Below are positions 46,247 through 54,648 of a DNA stretch of 64,000 nt, in pieces. Under the pieces are notes generated by a model that saw only the letters and a list, made by a program, of their open reading frames with translations, searched no databases and was not told the DNA's origin. The stretch is from contig NZ_CP013692.1 in the NCBI RefSeq assembly GCF_001477625.1, forward strand, positions 1,426,001 to 1,490,000. Direction: 5' to 3'. The translations under genes were made by a program, and so were the position numbers. Position 1 is the first letter of the stretch, and every line of letters starts with the position of its first letter. This DNA comes from Paucibacter sp. KCTC 42545 (GTDB lineage: Bacteria > Pseudomonadota > Gammaproteobacteria > Burkholderiales > Burkholderiaceae_C).

Positions 46247-49200
46247 ATGTGGTTCACCCGCGTTTCAATTCAAAACCCCGTCATGGCCGTCATGGTCATG
46301 CTGGCCTTTGTGGTGCTGGGCTTGTTCAGCTATCAGCGCCTGTCCGTTGACCAGTTCCCCAATATCGACTTCCCCACCGTGGTGGTGCAGATGGACTATC
46401 CCGGCGCCTCGCCGGAGATTGTGGAGAGCGAAGTCACCAAGAAAGTGGAGGAGGCGGTCAACACGGTGGCGGGCATCAGTGCACTGACCTCGCGCTCTTA
46501 CGAGGGCAGCTCGGTGGTCATCATCGAGTTCAATCTGGATGTGGATGGCCGCAAGGCCGCCGAAGACGTGCGTGAGAAGGTGGCGCTGATCCGGCCTTTG
46601 CTGCGTGACGAAGTCAAAGAGCCGCGCGTCTCGCGCTTTGACCCGCAAAGCACGCCCATCTTCAATGTGGCGGTGTTGAGTGATGGTGATCAGCACAGCA
46701 CGCAAGAGCTGAGCACCTGGGCGCAGCAGGTCTTGCTCAAGCGCTTGGAGAATGTGCGCGGCGTCGGCTCGGTGAGCTTGGTGGGCGGCCTGCAGCGCCA
46801 GATCCAGGTACGTTTGCGGCCGCAGGCCATGGAGGCCATGGGCATCACCGTGGACCAAGTGCTGGCGGCGGTGAAGAGCGAGAACCAGGAACTGCCCATG
46901 GGCAATCTGCGTTCGCTCGAGAAAGAACAGGTGGTGCAGATCAATGCCCGCCTGAAGCGGCCCGAGGAGTTCAAGGACATCGTGGTGGCGCGCAAGAGCG
47001 GCGCCTCGGTCAAGCTCTGGCAAGTGGCCGATGTGGTGGACGGCCCGCAGGAAGTGGAAAGCCTGGCGCTTTACAACGGCCAGCGCACCGTCTTGCTGAG
47101 CGTGCAAAAGAGCCAGGGCGAGAACACCATCGAGGTGGTGGATGGCTTGTACGCCGCCCTGAAGAACGCGCAGACCAGCATGCCCCCAGGCATTCGCACG
47201 GAGGTCAATCGCGACAACTCGCGCGCCATTCGCGTCTCGGTGGCCAATGTGCAGCGCACCTTGTTCGAGGGCGCGGCGCTGACGGTCTTGATCGTCTTCT
47301 TGTTCCTCAACTCCTGGCGCTCCACCATCATCACGGGCCTGACCTTGCCGATTGCGCTGATCGGCACCTTCTTGTTCATGTACATCTTCGGCTTCACCAT
47401 CAACAACATCACCATGATGGCCTTGAGCCTGTGCGTGGGCTTGTTGATTGACGATGCCATCGTGGTGCGCGAGAACATCGTGCGCCATGTGCAGATGGGC
47501 GCCTCACCCAAGCAGGCCGCGCTGGACGGCACGCAAGAGATTGGCCTGGCGGTGCTGGCCACCACCTTGTCCATCGTGGCGGTGTTCTTGCCCATCGGTT
47601 TCATGGGCGGCATCGTCGGCAAGTTCTTTCACGAGTTCGGCATCACCATCGTTGCGGCGGTGCTGATCTCGATGTTCGTCAGCTTCACCCTGGACCCGAT
47701 GCTCTCCAGCGTCTGGCACGACCCGCAAGCGCATGGCGTGCACAAAGGCCCGCCGGTGACCTTGTACGACAGGACCCTGGGCCGCATCACTGGCGCCTTT
47801 GATCGCTTCACCGAATGGCTGTCGGCGGTTTACCAAACGGTCTTGGTCTGGTCCCTGCGCCACAAGGGCAAGACCTTGGCCATTGCCTTGGCCACCTTGC
47901 TGAGCAGCTGTGCCTTGTTGTCCGCCGTAGGCAAGGAGTTCGTGCCCAAGGCGGATATGTCCGAGACGCAGATCAACTTCTACACCCCCGTCGGCTCCGC
48001 CCTGGAAGTGACCGAGGCCCGCGCCAAGCAGATCGACCAGGCCCTGCGCCAGATGCCTGAGGTGCTCTACACCGTCACCACCATCAATAGCGGCTTTGCG
48101 GCCGGCAAGATCTACGGCGCCACCTATGTGCGCCTGCAGGATCGCAAGGACCGCAAGCTGAGCGTCAATGAGCTGGTCACGCCCATGCGCGAGAAGCTGG
48201 CGCGCATTCCCGGCATCACGGTCACCAATATCGGGCAGACCGATTTGGGTGGCGGCAAGAGCTTGCAGTTCTCCATTCAAGGGCCGGACCTGGGGGAGTT
48301 GGAGCGCATCTCCAAGCAGGTACAAGCCCGCTTGCTCAAGATCCCCGGCCTGGTGGATCTGGATACGACACTCAAACCGAACAAGCCCACCGTGTCGGTG
48401 GAGGTCAAGCGCGACGCGGCGGCCGATGTGGGGCTCAATGTCAACAGCCTGGCGAATAGCTTGCGCACCATGGTGGCCGGCACCACGGTGGGCAATTGGC
48501 GGGCGCCCGATGGCGAGAACTACGACGTGATCGTGCGGCTCGGCCCCGACAGTCGCGACGCCATTGCCGATCTGCAGCGCATGCCCATCAATGTGGCGGC
48601 CGCCTCCGACGGCACGCCGCGCGTGGTGCGCCTGAGTCAGGTGGCTGATGTGCGCCCCTCTACGGGTCCGAACCAGATCAACCGGCGCGATATGAACCGC
48701 GAGATCACCATCGACGCCAACGCCCTGGGCCGCAGCTCCGGTGAGATTTCGGCTGAGATCAAGCGCGTGCTGGACGACACCGCCTTCCCGCCTGGCTACC
48801 GCTACAGCTTTGGCGGCTCGACCAAGAATATGAACGAGTCCTTCGCCTACGCCGTGGGCGCGCTAGGCCTGGCCATCATCTTCATCTACATGATTCTGGC
48901 CAGCCAGTTCAAGAGCTTTTTGCAGCCGCTGGCCTTGATGAGTTCGCTGCCGCTGACCTTGATCGGCGTGGTGCTGGCGCTGCTGGCTTTCCGCTCGACG
49001 CTGAATATGTTCAGCATCATCGGCATCGTCATGTTGATGGGCTTGGTGACCAAGAACGCGATTTTGCTGATCGACTTCGCGATTCGATCGCGCCAGGGTG
49101 AGCATGCTTACGGGGTGGACGCCGAGCCCATGGGCCGCGAGGAGGCTTTGCTGCACGCCGCCAAGGTGCGGCTGCGGCCGATTTTGATGACCACGCTGGC

Positions 49201-49390
49201 CATGGTGTTCGGCATGGTGCCGCTGGCATTCGCGCTGAGCGAGGGCTCGGAGCAGCGCGCGCCGATGGGGCAGGCCGTGATCGGCGGGGTGATCACCTCG
49301 TCGCTGCTGACCCTGGTGGTGGTGCCGGTGATCTATTGCTATCTGGATGATTTGGCGAATTGGTTCAAGGCTAAGTTTGCGGGCCACTAA
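46247..49390 (+). CDS. RND efflux inner-membrane transporter (AcrB/MdtB-type)
   Basis: A 1047-residue proton-driven pump of the hydrophobe/amphiphile RND group. MWFTRVSIQNPVMAVMVML starts the first membrane helix. YPGASPEIVE, GIVMLMGLVTKNAILLIDF and RLRPILMTTLAMVFGMVPLA are family signatures, with two large periplasmic loops and twelve membrane segments. LCVGLLIDDAIVVRENI carries the paired Asp residues of the proton relay. It follows the adaptor by 16 bp. A TolC-type channel gene lies at 50473-51837, but in a different transcription unit. Confidence 0.95.
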   Translation: MWFTRVSIQNPVMAVMVMLAFVVLGLFSYQRLSVDQFPNIDFPTVVVQMDYPGASPEIVESEVTKKVEEAVNTVAGISALTSRSYEGSSVVIIEFNLDVDGRKAAEDVREKVALIRPLLRDEVKEPRVSRFDPQSTPIFNVAVLSDGDQHSTQELSTWAQQVLLKRLENVRGVGSVSLVGGLQRQIQVRLRPQAMEAMGITVDQVLAAVKSENQELPMGNLRSLEKEQVVQINARLKRPEEFKDIVVARKSGASVKLWQVADVVDGPQEVESLALYNGQRTVLLSVQKSQGENTIEVVDGLYAALKNAQTSMPPGIRTEVNRDNSRAIRVSVANVQRTLFEGAALTVLIVFLFLNSWRSTIITGLTLPIALIGTFLFMYIFGFTINNITMMALSLCVGLLIDDAIVVRENIVRHVQMGASPKQAALDGTQEIGLAVLATTLSIVAVFLPIGFMGGIVGKFFHEFGITIVAAVLISMFVSFTLDPMLSSVWHDPQAHGVHKGPPVTLYDRTLGRITGAFDRFTEWLSAVYQTVLVWSLRHKGKTLAIALATLLSSCALLSAVGKEFVPKADMSETQINFYTPVGSALEVTEARAKQIDQALRQMPEVLYTVTTINSGFAAGKIYGATYVRLQDRKDRKLSVNELVTPMREKLARIPGITVTNIGQTDLGGGKSLQFSIQGPDLGELERISKQVQARLLKIPGLVDLDTTLKPNKPTVSVEVKRDAAADVGLNVNSLANSLRTMVAGTTVGNWRAPDGENYDVIVRLGPDSRDAIADLQRMPINVAAASDGTPRVVRLSQVADVRPSTGPNQINRRDMNREITIDANALGRSSGEISAEIKRVLDDTAFPPGYRYSFGGSTKNMNESFAYAVGALGLAIIFIYMILASQFKSFLQPLALMSSLPLTLIGVVLALLAFRSTLNMFSIIGIVMLMGLVTKNAILLIDFAIRSRQGEHAYGVDAEPMGREEALLHAAKVRLRPILMTTLAMVFGMVPLAFALSEGSEQRAPMGQAVIGGVITSSLLTLVVVPVIYCYLDDLANWFKAKFAGH

Positions 49391-49439
49391 AATTGCCGCA
49401 GACCGACCGGACGATGATGTCCTTTGACGAGGAAATAAG

Positions 49440-50093
49440 ATGAATATCGAACAAGCCCGCTTCAATATGATCGAACAGCAGATCCGCCCCTGGGATGTGC
49501 TGGACGCGGGCGTGCTGGCGCTTTTGGCCGTGGTTAAGCGCGAAGATTTCGTGCCTGCCGTCTACAAGACCATGGCCTTCATGGATACGGAAATCCCTCT
49601 GCCCGGTGGCCAGCAAATGCTGCCCCCGCGGGTTGAAGCCCGCTTGCTGCAGGCCCTGAATGTGGCGCGCCACGAGAAGGTGCTGGAAATCGGCACCGGC
49701 AGCGGCTTCATGGCCGCCTTGCTGGGCCACCGCGCCCAGCGCGTCTTCAGCCTGGAAAGCAATCCTGAGCTGGTGGCGCTGGCCAAAGAGAATCTGCGCC
49801 GCTCGGGCGTGCGCAATGTGGTGGTGCAGGCGCAAGACGGCCTTGCTGGCTTGCCTGGCGAAGCACCGTTCGACGCGATTTTGCTGTCGGGCTCGGTGGC
49901 TGAGGTGCCGGCCCAATTGTTGAATCAGCTCAAGGTTGGCGGCCGCCTGCTGGCCATCGTGGGCGACGCGCCGGTGATGCGCGCCACCCTGGTGACCCGC
50001 CAAGCCGACAAGCAGTTCAACAGCGTAGTCTTGTTCGACACTGCCGCGCCGCGCTTGCACGGTTTTGCCGAGCACAGCAGCTTCAGCTTCTGA
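49440..50093 (+). CDS. Protein-L-isoaspartate O-methyltransferase-family protein
   Basis: A 217-residue SAM-dependent methyltransferase of the Pcm fold. EQQIRPWDVLD and FVPAVYKTMAFMDTEIPL form the N-terminal part, and VLEIGTGSGFMAALL is the SAM-binding motif. It resembles the Pcm-like protein that accompanies rhodanese and tolC genes in many betaproteobacteria; whether it repairs isoaspartate or modifies something else is not settled. Rhodanese follows after 5 bp. Confidence 0.9.
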   Translation: MNIEQARFNMIEQQIRPWDVLDAGVLALLAVVKREDFVPAVYKTMAFMDTEIPLPGGQQMLPPRVEARLLQALNVARHEKVLEIGTGSGFMAALLGHRAQRVFSLESNPELVALAKENLRRSGVRNVVVQAQDGLAGLPGEAPFDAILLSGSVAEVPAQLLNQLKVGGRLLAIVGDAPVMRATLVTRQADKQFNSVVLFDTAAPRLHGFAEHSSFSF

Positions 50094-50098
50094 GCTCG

Positions 50099-50434
50099 AT
50101 GCAACAAATCGGCCCGCGCGAGGTGCTGGCAATGTGCCAAGCCGGCCCCGAGCTCAAACCGTTGCTGCTGGATGTGCGCGAGCCCTGGGAGGCCGCGCTG
50201 GCCAGCATCCGCCTTGATGGCATCAGTGCGAACCTGATGCCCATGGGGCAGGTGACGACGCGATTTGGCGAGCTGGACCCGGCGCAGCCCATCGTCTGTT
50301 ATTGCCATCACGGGATGCGAAGTCTGCAAGTCGTCGCATTTTTGCAGCGCCAGGGCTTTGATTCCGTCTATAACCTCGCCGGCGGCATCGATGCATGGTC
50401 CCAAGACGTGGACCCGGCTGTGCCAAGATATTGA
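50099..50434 (+). CDS. Rhodanese-like domain protein
   Basis: A 111-residue single rhodanese domain. The active cysteine is Cys69 in VCYCHHGMRS, with the rhodanese LLLDVREPWE near residue 22 and the closing YNLAGGIDAW. It could carry persulfide sulfur in the cytoplasm. It lies between the Pcm-like and TolC-type genes (5 and 38 bp gaps), probably in one operon. Confidence 0.92.
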   Translation: MQQIGPREVLAMCQAGPELKPLLLDVREPWEAALASIRLDGISANLMPMGQVTTRFGELDPAQPIVCYCHHGMRSLQVVAFLQRQGFDSVYNLAGGIDAWSQDVDPAVPRY

Positions 50435-50472
50435 TTACTTCAAGTTCAAACTCCAAGTTCATAAGGACGCCC

Positions 50473-51837
50473 ATGTCTGACCGTCGTGCAATCCAATCGC
50501 GTTTCACCCCCTTGAACCGCCTGGGCCTGGCGCTGCTGCTGGCCTTTGGCTCGGCCGCTGGTGCTCAAGCGCAAAGCCTGCAGGAGTTGTACGACGCGGC
50601 GCGCGGCTTTGATGCCAGCTATCTGTCGGCTCGCGCTCAGGCCGATTCGGCCCAGTACAAGGCAGCTCAGGCCGAGGCGCTGGCTCGGCCCACCTTGGGC
50701 GTTGGCGTCGGCCCATCTGTGCAGCGCACCGAGCCCATCAACGGCGTCAACTACAACTCGCTGGTTGTGCAAGGCAGCTTGCAGGGCAAGTACGCGCTGT
50801 ACAACCCCGCCAATGCCCGCACCATCGAGCAAGCCAAGCGTGGCCTCAGCGTGGCCGCAGCCGACTTGGAAGCTGCCGAGCAGGATTTGATCGTGCGCAT
50901 GGCGCAGGCTTATTTCGATGTGCTGGCCGCCAAAGATGCCCTGGGCACCGCCAAGGCCTCCAAGGCAGCGATCGCCGAACAGCTGGCCTCGGCCAAGCGC
51001 AACTTCGAAGTCGGCACCGCCACCATCACCGACACCCGTGAAACCCAGGCTCGCTACGACTTGGCAACGGCCACTGAACTGGCCGCAGACAACGATCTGC
51101 GCGTCAAGGGTGTGACCCTGGACCAGCTGGTGGGCCGTGTTGGTGTGGTGCCCAAGCCCCTGGCCGTGCCGGTGGCCCTGCCGGCCGTGATGCCGGTGAA
51201 TGTGGAGCCCTGGGTGAGCCAGGCCGATGAGTTGCACCCCGCCATTCGCAAGGCCAAGCTGGGCCTTGAAGTGGCCACGCTGGAAACCGCCAAGGCGCGC
51301 GCTGTAGATGGCGTGACGGTGGACATGAGCGGTGCCATCAATGTGCAGAACAGCAATAACAGTCTGAAGGACGCCACTGCTGCACGCGCCTTTGGCGAAG
51401 GCACGACGCGTTCGGCCAATGTGGGCTTGTCCATCAACTACCCGCTCTATTCGGGTGGCGCCAATCAGAACCGCATCAAGGAAACGCTGGCGCTGGAAGA
51501 GAAGTCACGCAATGACCTCGATTTCGCCCGCCGCAGCGTGTCCGAAGGCACTAAGCGCGCCTTCTTTGGCGTGCAGTCTCTGAGCGCCCAGGTCAAGGCG
51601 TACGAGGCGGCCGAGTCGTCCTCCAAGCTGGCCCTGGAAGCCACGCAACTGGGCTACAAGGTGGGCGTGCGCGTCAACCTGGATGTGTTGAATGCGCAGT
51701 TCCAGCTCTTCACCACCCAGCGTGATCTGGCCAAGGCGCGCTACGACGTCATCGTCAACGGCCTCAAGCTGCGTCAAGCCTCCGGGCAGCTGAGCGCTGC
51801 CGATATCAGCTCGGTGAACCAGCTGCTGGCCAAGTAA
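50473..51837 (+). CDS. tolC: TolC-family outer-membrane channel protein
   Basis: A 454-residue outer-membrane efflux/secretion channel. A signal peptide ends near AAGAQAQS. The two OEP repeats are visible: SLQELYDAARGFDASYLSA with NPANARTIEQAKRGL, and LHPAIRKAKLGLEVA with GVRVNLDVLNAQFQLFTTQRDL. It is the likely exit duct for RND pumps such as the one encoded just upstream and for type I secretion. The ATG at 50473 is used. A terminator follows. Confidence 0.93.
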   Translation: MSDRRAIQSRFTPLNRLGLALLLAFGSAAGAQAQSLQELYDAARGFDASYLSARAQADSAQYKAAQAEALARPTLGVGVGPSVQRTEPINGVNYNSLVVQGSLQGKYALYNPANARTIEQAKRGLSVAAADLEAAEQDLIVRMAQAYFDVLAAKDALGTAKASKAAIAEQLASAKRNFEVGTATITDTRETQARYDLATATELAADNDLRVKGVTLDQLVGRVGVVPKPLAVPVALPAVMPVNVEPWVSQADELHPAIRKAKLGLEVATLETAKARAVDGVTVDMSGAINVQNSNNSLKDATAARAFGEGTTRSANVGLSINYPLYSGGANQNRIKETLALEEKSRNDLDFARRSVSEGTKRAFFGVQSLSAQVKAYEAAESSSKLALEATQLGYKVGVRVNLDVLNAQFQLFTTQRDLAKARYDVIVNGLKLRQASGQLSAADISSVNQLLAK

Positions 51838-51858
51838 GCTCGTCTTTTTTGACGCCCC

Positions 51859-51888
51859 AAACCCGCTGCGGCGGGTTTGCTTGTTTTT
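51859..51888 (+). terminator. Rho-independent terminator after tolC
   Basis: AAACCCGC (51859-51866) pairs with GCGGGTTT (51871-51878) around TGCG, followed by GCTTGTTTTT. Confidence 0.88.
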
Positions 51889-51908
51889 GCTAAAGCGAAA
51901 ATGTCTGC

Positions 51909-52691
51909 ATGCTCTATTTGATCTCTCCCGCCAAGGCGCTCGATTATGAGACGCCGACCCCCGCGTCGGTTCAGGCCCTCAGCACCCAGCCGCAGTTTGT
52001 TCCGCAGTCCGAGGCCTTGATTCAAATCCTCAAGGCCAAGTCGGCCGCCGAGGTGGCGGCCTTGATGCATTTGTCCGAGGACCTGGCCACGCTCAATGTG
52101 GACCGTTATCAAAGCTGGGTGCCGCACTTTGATCATGCCAATAGCAAGCCGGCCGCCTTTGCCTTTGATGGCGATGTGTACGGCGGCCTCTCGGCCAAGA
52201 CCATGAGCTTGGATGATCTGGCTTGGGCGCAGCAGCACCTGGCCATTCTCTCGGGGCTCTACGGGGTCTTGCGCCCGCTTGATCTGGTGCAGCCCTATCG
52301 CCTGGAAATGGGCGCGCGTCTGGCCAATCCGGCCGGTGCCAGCCTGTACAGCTTCTGGGGCGATGGCCTGGCCGAGCATCTGAATGCCCGGGCTGCGGCC
52401 GATGTGTCACCTGTCATCGTGAACCTGGCCTCGCAGGAATATTTCAAGGCCGCTGACCGCCGCTGCCTGCGCCCGCGCGTGATTGAATGTCAGTTCGAAG
52501 ACTGGAAGAACGGCCAGTACAAAATCATCAGCTTTTTCGCCAAACGGGCGCGGGGCCTGATGGCGCGTTACGCCATTACTCAGCGGATTGATACGCCGGC
52601 CGGCTTGCAGGGCTTTGATGCCGAGGGCTATGCCTTTGAGCCCGAGTTGTCGACGCCCGAGCGTTTGTTATTCCGTCGCCGCGTGGATTGA
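51909..52691 (+). CDS. yaaA: Peroxide stress protein YaaA
   Basis: A 260-residue protein of the YaaA (DUF328/UPF0246) family, which in E. coli lowers free iron during hydrogen peroxide stress. MLYLISPAKALDYETP, YGVLRPLDLVQPYRLEMG and ISFFAKRARGLMARY are the family marks. It is a cytoplasmic protein of normal length. It starts 20 bp after the tolC terminator and is followed by an oxygenase gene at 11 bp. Confidence 0.95.
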   Translation: MLYLISPAKALDYETPTPASVQALSTQPQFVPQSEALIQILKAKSAAEVAALMHLSEDLATLNVDRYQSWVPHFDHANSKPAAFAFDGDVYGGLSAKTMSLDDLAWAQQHLAILSGLYGVLRPLDLVQPYRLEMGARLANPAGASLYSFWGDGLAEHLNARAAADVSPVIVNLASQEYFKAADRRCLRPRVIECQFEDWKNGQYKIISFFAKRARGLMARYAITQRIDTPAGLQGFDAEGYAFEPELSTPERLLFRRRVD

Positions 52692-52702
52692 AAGGACAGG
52701 GG

Positions 52703-53572
52703 ATGTCGCAGCAATTGGTGACTGTGGAAGTGCGCCGCTGGATCGCAGTGCAGCTCAAAGAAGGCCATGGCCAGGACAAGGTGCTGGCGGCGATGCGTGC
52801 CAGCGGTTGGGATGCAGCGGTGGCCAATCAAGCCCTGCGCGAGGTCCTGGAGGCGCAGCAGCAATTGCCCGCCCTGAAGGCATTCACCGCGACCCAGCGC
52901 AACCTGCCACCCTCGGGTCGCCTGCCTGAGCCCGAGCTGAACAAAGGCGCCAACAGCTTGTGGGTGGAGGGGCATGAGGTCAAGGTTTTGCTGACCCTGG
53001 CGCAACCGCGGGTGGTGGTGTTTGGTGGCATCTTGTCCGATGCCGAATGCGATGCCTTGATCGCACAGGCCGAGCCCCGCCTGACGCGCTCAGAGACGGT
53101 GGCCGACGCCGCCAGTGGCAGCGAGGTCAACAGCGCCCGCACCAGCGACGGCATGTTCTTCCGGCGCGGTGAGGACGGCTTGATTGCGCGCGTCGAAGCC
53201 CGCATCGCCGCCTTGCTGAACTGGCCGGTGGAAAACGGCGAAGGCCTGCAAGTGCTGCACTACCGGCCCGGCGCCGAGTATCAGCCGCATTACGATTACT
53301 TCGACCCCGAGCATCCCGCCACGCCGGCGATTCTGGCCCGCGGCGGGCAGCGTGTTGGCACCCTGGTGATCTACCTCAACACGCCGCTGGCGGGGGGCGC
53401 CACGGTGTTTCCGGACATCCAGCTGGCCGTCTCGCCCGTCAAGGGCAATGCGGTGTTCTTCAGCTACGACCGGCCCGACGCCAGTACGCAAACTCTGCAC
53501 GGCGGCGCGCCGGTGCTGGAAGGTGAGAAGTGGGTGGCAACCAAGTGGATGCGTGAAGGCGAGTTCATCTGA
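52703..53572 (+). CDS. 2OG-Fe(II) oxygenase, prolyl 4-hydroxylase-like
   Basis: A 289-residue protein. The C-terminal two thirds form the oxygenase: the iron site is His and Asp in YQPHYDYFDP plus the His in TLHGGAPV, and the 2-oxoglutarate Lys/Arg lies in EGEKWVATKW. The N-terminal ~60 residues form a helical module (WIAVQLKEGHGQDKVLAAMRASGW) that recalls UBA-like or CUE-like helices and may bind a partner. Target unknown. AGGACAGGGG sits right before the ATG at 52703. It follows yaaA closely, so a link to iron or oxidative stress is possible. Confidence 0.9.
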   Translation: MSQQLVTVEVRRWIAVQLKEGHGQDKVLAAMRASGWDAAVANQALREVLEAQQQLPALKAFTATQRNLPPSGRLPEPELNKGANSLWVEGHEVKVLLTLAQPRVVVFGGILSDAECDALIAQAEPRLTRSETVADAASGSEVNSARTSDGMFFRRGEDGLIARVEARIAALLNWPVENGEGLQVLHYRPGAEYQPHYDYFDPEHPATPAILARGGQRVGTLVIYLNTPLAGGATVFPDIQLAVSPVKGNAVFFSYDRPDASTQTLHGGAPVLEGEKWVATKWMREGEFI

Positions 53573-53659
53573 TCGGGTCATGTTGACGCGCCACTAAAAT
53601 CGCGCGCAGTGATGCCGTCACCTCCTCGATTTGGCATCTGAACCTATTGGAGTCCCTGG

Positions 53660-54073
53660 ATGAAAAAATTGATGCTCTTGGCCCTGGTCAGCTTGGTGAG
53701 CAGTGTGGCCCTGGCGCAGCAAATTCCGCAGCAGTCTCAAGCCATTGCCGTGGACCAGCCGATGCCGCCCGCGGTGGCCGGTCGTGTCAGTCCTGAGCCT
53801 GCCGCGCAGGTACCTGCACCGGCACCTACAGCCAAGGCCAAGGCCAAAGCAAGCAGCAAGAAGGCCCGCGCCGACAAGAACGCCAAGTCTGGCCAGAAGG
53901 CGGCTAAGGGCAAGGCTGCCAGCGGCAAGAGTGCGGCCAAGGCCAAGTCTGGCAACAAGACCGCCAAAAAAGCGAGCAACAAGAGCCAGGCCAAGGCGGG
54001 GACCAAGTCCAGCGCCAAGGCAGGTGTTAAGTCCGGCGTCAAGGCCGCAGCCAAGACCAAGCGGACACACTGA
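53660..54073 (+). CDS. Exported Lys/Ala-rich, histone H1-like tail protein
   Basis: A 137-residue protein that I cannot place in a named family. Residues 1-20 (MKKLMLLALVSLVSSVALAQ) form a clear Sec signal peptide. After a Pro-rich spacer (~20-52) the rest is almost only Lys, Ala, Ser and Gly, in repeats of the type AKSGxKAAK, as in bacterial histone H1-like proteins. The low-complexity repeats make the C-terminus very basic. Exported Lys/Ala-rich proteins of this kind may bind lipopolysaccharide, peptidoglycan or extracellular DNA; this is inference. Confidence 0.75.
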   Translation: MKKLMLLALVSLVSSVALAQQIPQQSQAIAVDQPMPPAVAGRVSPEPAAQVPAPAPTAKAKAKASSKKARADKNAKSGQKAAKGKAASGKSAAKAKSGNKTAKKASNKSQAKAGTKSSAKAGVKSGVKAAAKTKRTH

Positions 54074-54075
54074 GT

Positions 54076-54549
54076 TCAGCCACCACCCCCGGCGCGCAGC
54101 GGCAGCTGGCTCTGCTTGAGCTGGCGCAGCACAAAGCTCGATTTGCTGTGGCGTATGCCGGGGATTTGGTAGAGCCGCTCGCGCAGTAAGCGTTCGTAGT
54201 CGCGTGTGTCTGCCACCGCGATGCGCACGTAGTAGTCGTAGTCGCCCGAGACCAAAAAAGCTTCCAGCACTTCTGGAATTTGCTCCAGCGCGCGACCAAA
54301 GTCGGCCAAAGCTTGGTCCGAATGATTGTCCAGCGTGACCTGCACGATCACCGTGTCCGCCAGGCCAACCTTGGCCGCGTTCACGCGCACGGCATAGCCT
54401 TCAATCACCCCGTCTTCTTCCATGCGCTTGATGCGGCTCCAGCAGGGCGAACTGGTCAGGCCGACTTGGGCGCTGAGTTCTTGCAGGCTGATGCGGGCAT
54501 CCTGCTGCAGCGCGCGCAGAATGGCAAAGTCGAATTTATCCAGTTTCAT
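54076..54549 (-). CDS. Lrp/AsnC-family transcriptional regulator
   Basis: A 157-residue regulator. The helix-turn-helix DFAILRALQQDARISLQELSAQVGL, SSPCWSRIKRMEEDGVIEGY is followed by the RAM/ACT-like effector domain (DYDYYVRIAVADTRDYERLL). It is divergent from an acetolactate synthase gene, which it probably controls in response to an amino acid. Its stop lies 3 bp from the convergent Lys/Ala-rich gene. Confidence 0.94.
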   Translation of the reverse strand: MKLDKFDFAILRALQQDARISLQELSAQVGLTSSPCWSRIKRMEEDGVIEGYAVRVNAAKVGLADTVIVQVTLDNHSDQALADFGRALEQIPEVLEAFLVSGDYDYYVRIAVADTRDYERLLRERLYQIPGIRHSKSSFVLRQLKQSQLPLRAGGGG

Positions 54550-54583
54550 TCTGTGAAATGTCGAATTGGCAGGAGGATTTGCT

Positions 54584-54610
54584 GAAATTCGTTTTTATCA
54601 CAAGAATTTC
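54584..54610. promoter_or_regulatory. Inverted repeat between the Lrp gene and the acetolactate synthase gene
   Basis: GAAATTC (54584-54590) and GAATTTC (54604-54610) form a perfect 7-bp inverted repeat with a 13-bp AT-rich spacer, in the 99-bp divergent region. It is a good candidate for the Lrp-type site that controls both genes. Confidence 0.5.
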
Positions 54611-54648
54611 GAAAGCCTTTGCCGCCCGGCTTTGGGCACAGTGGAGGC

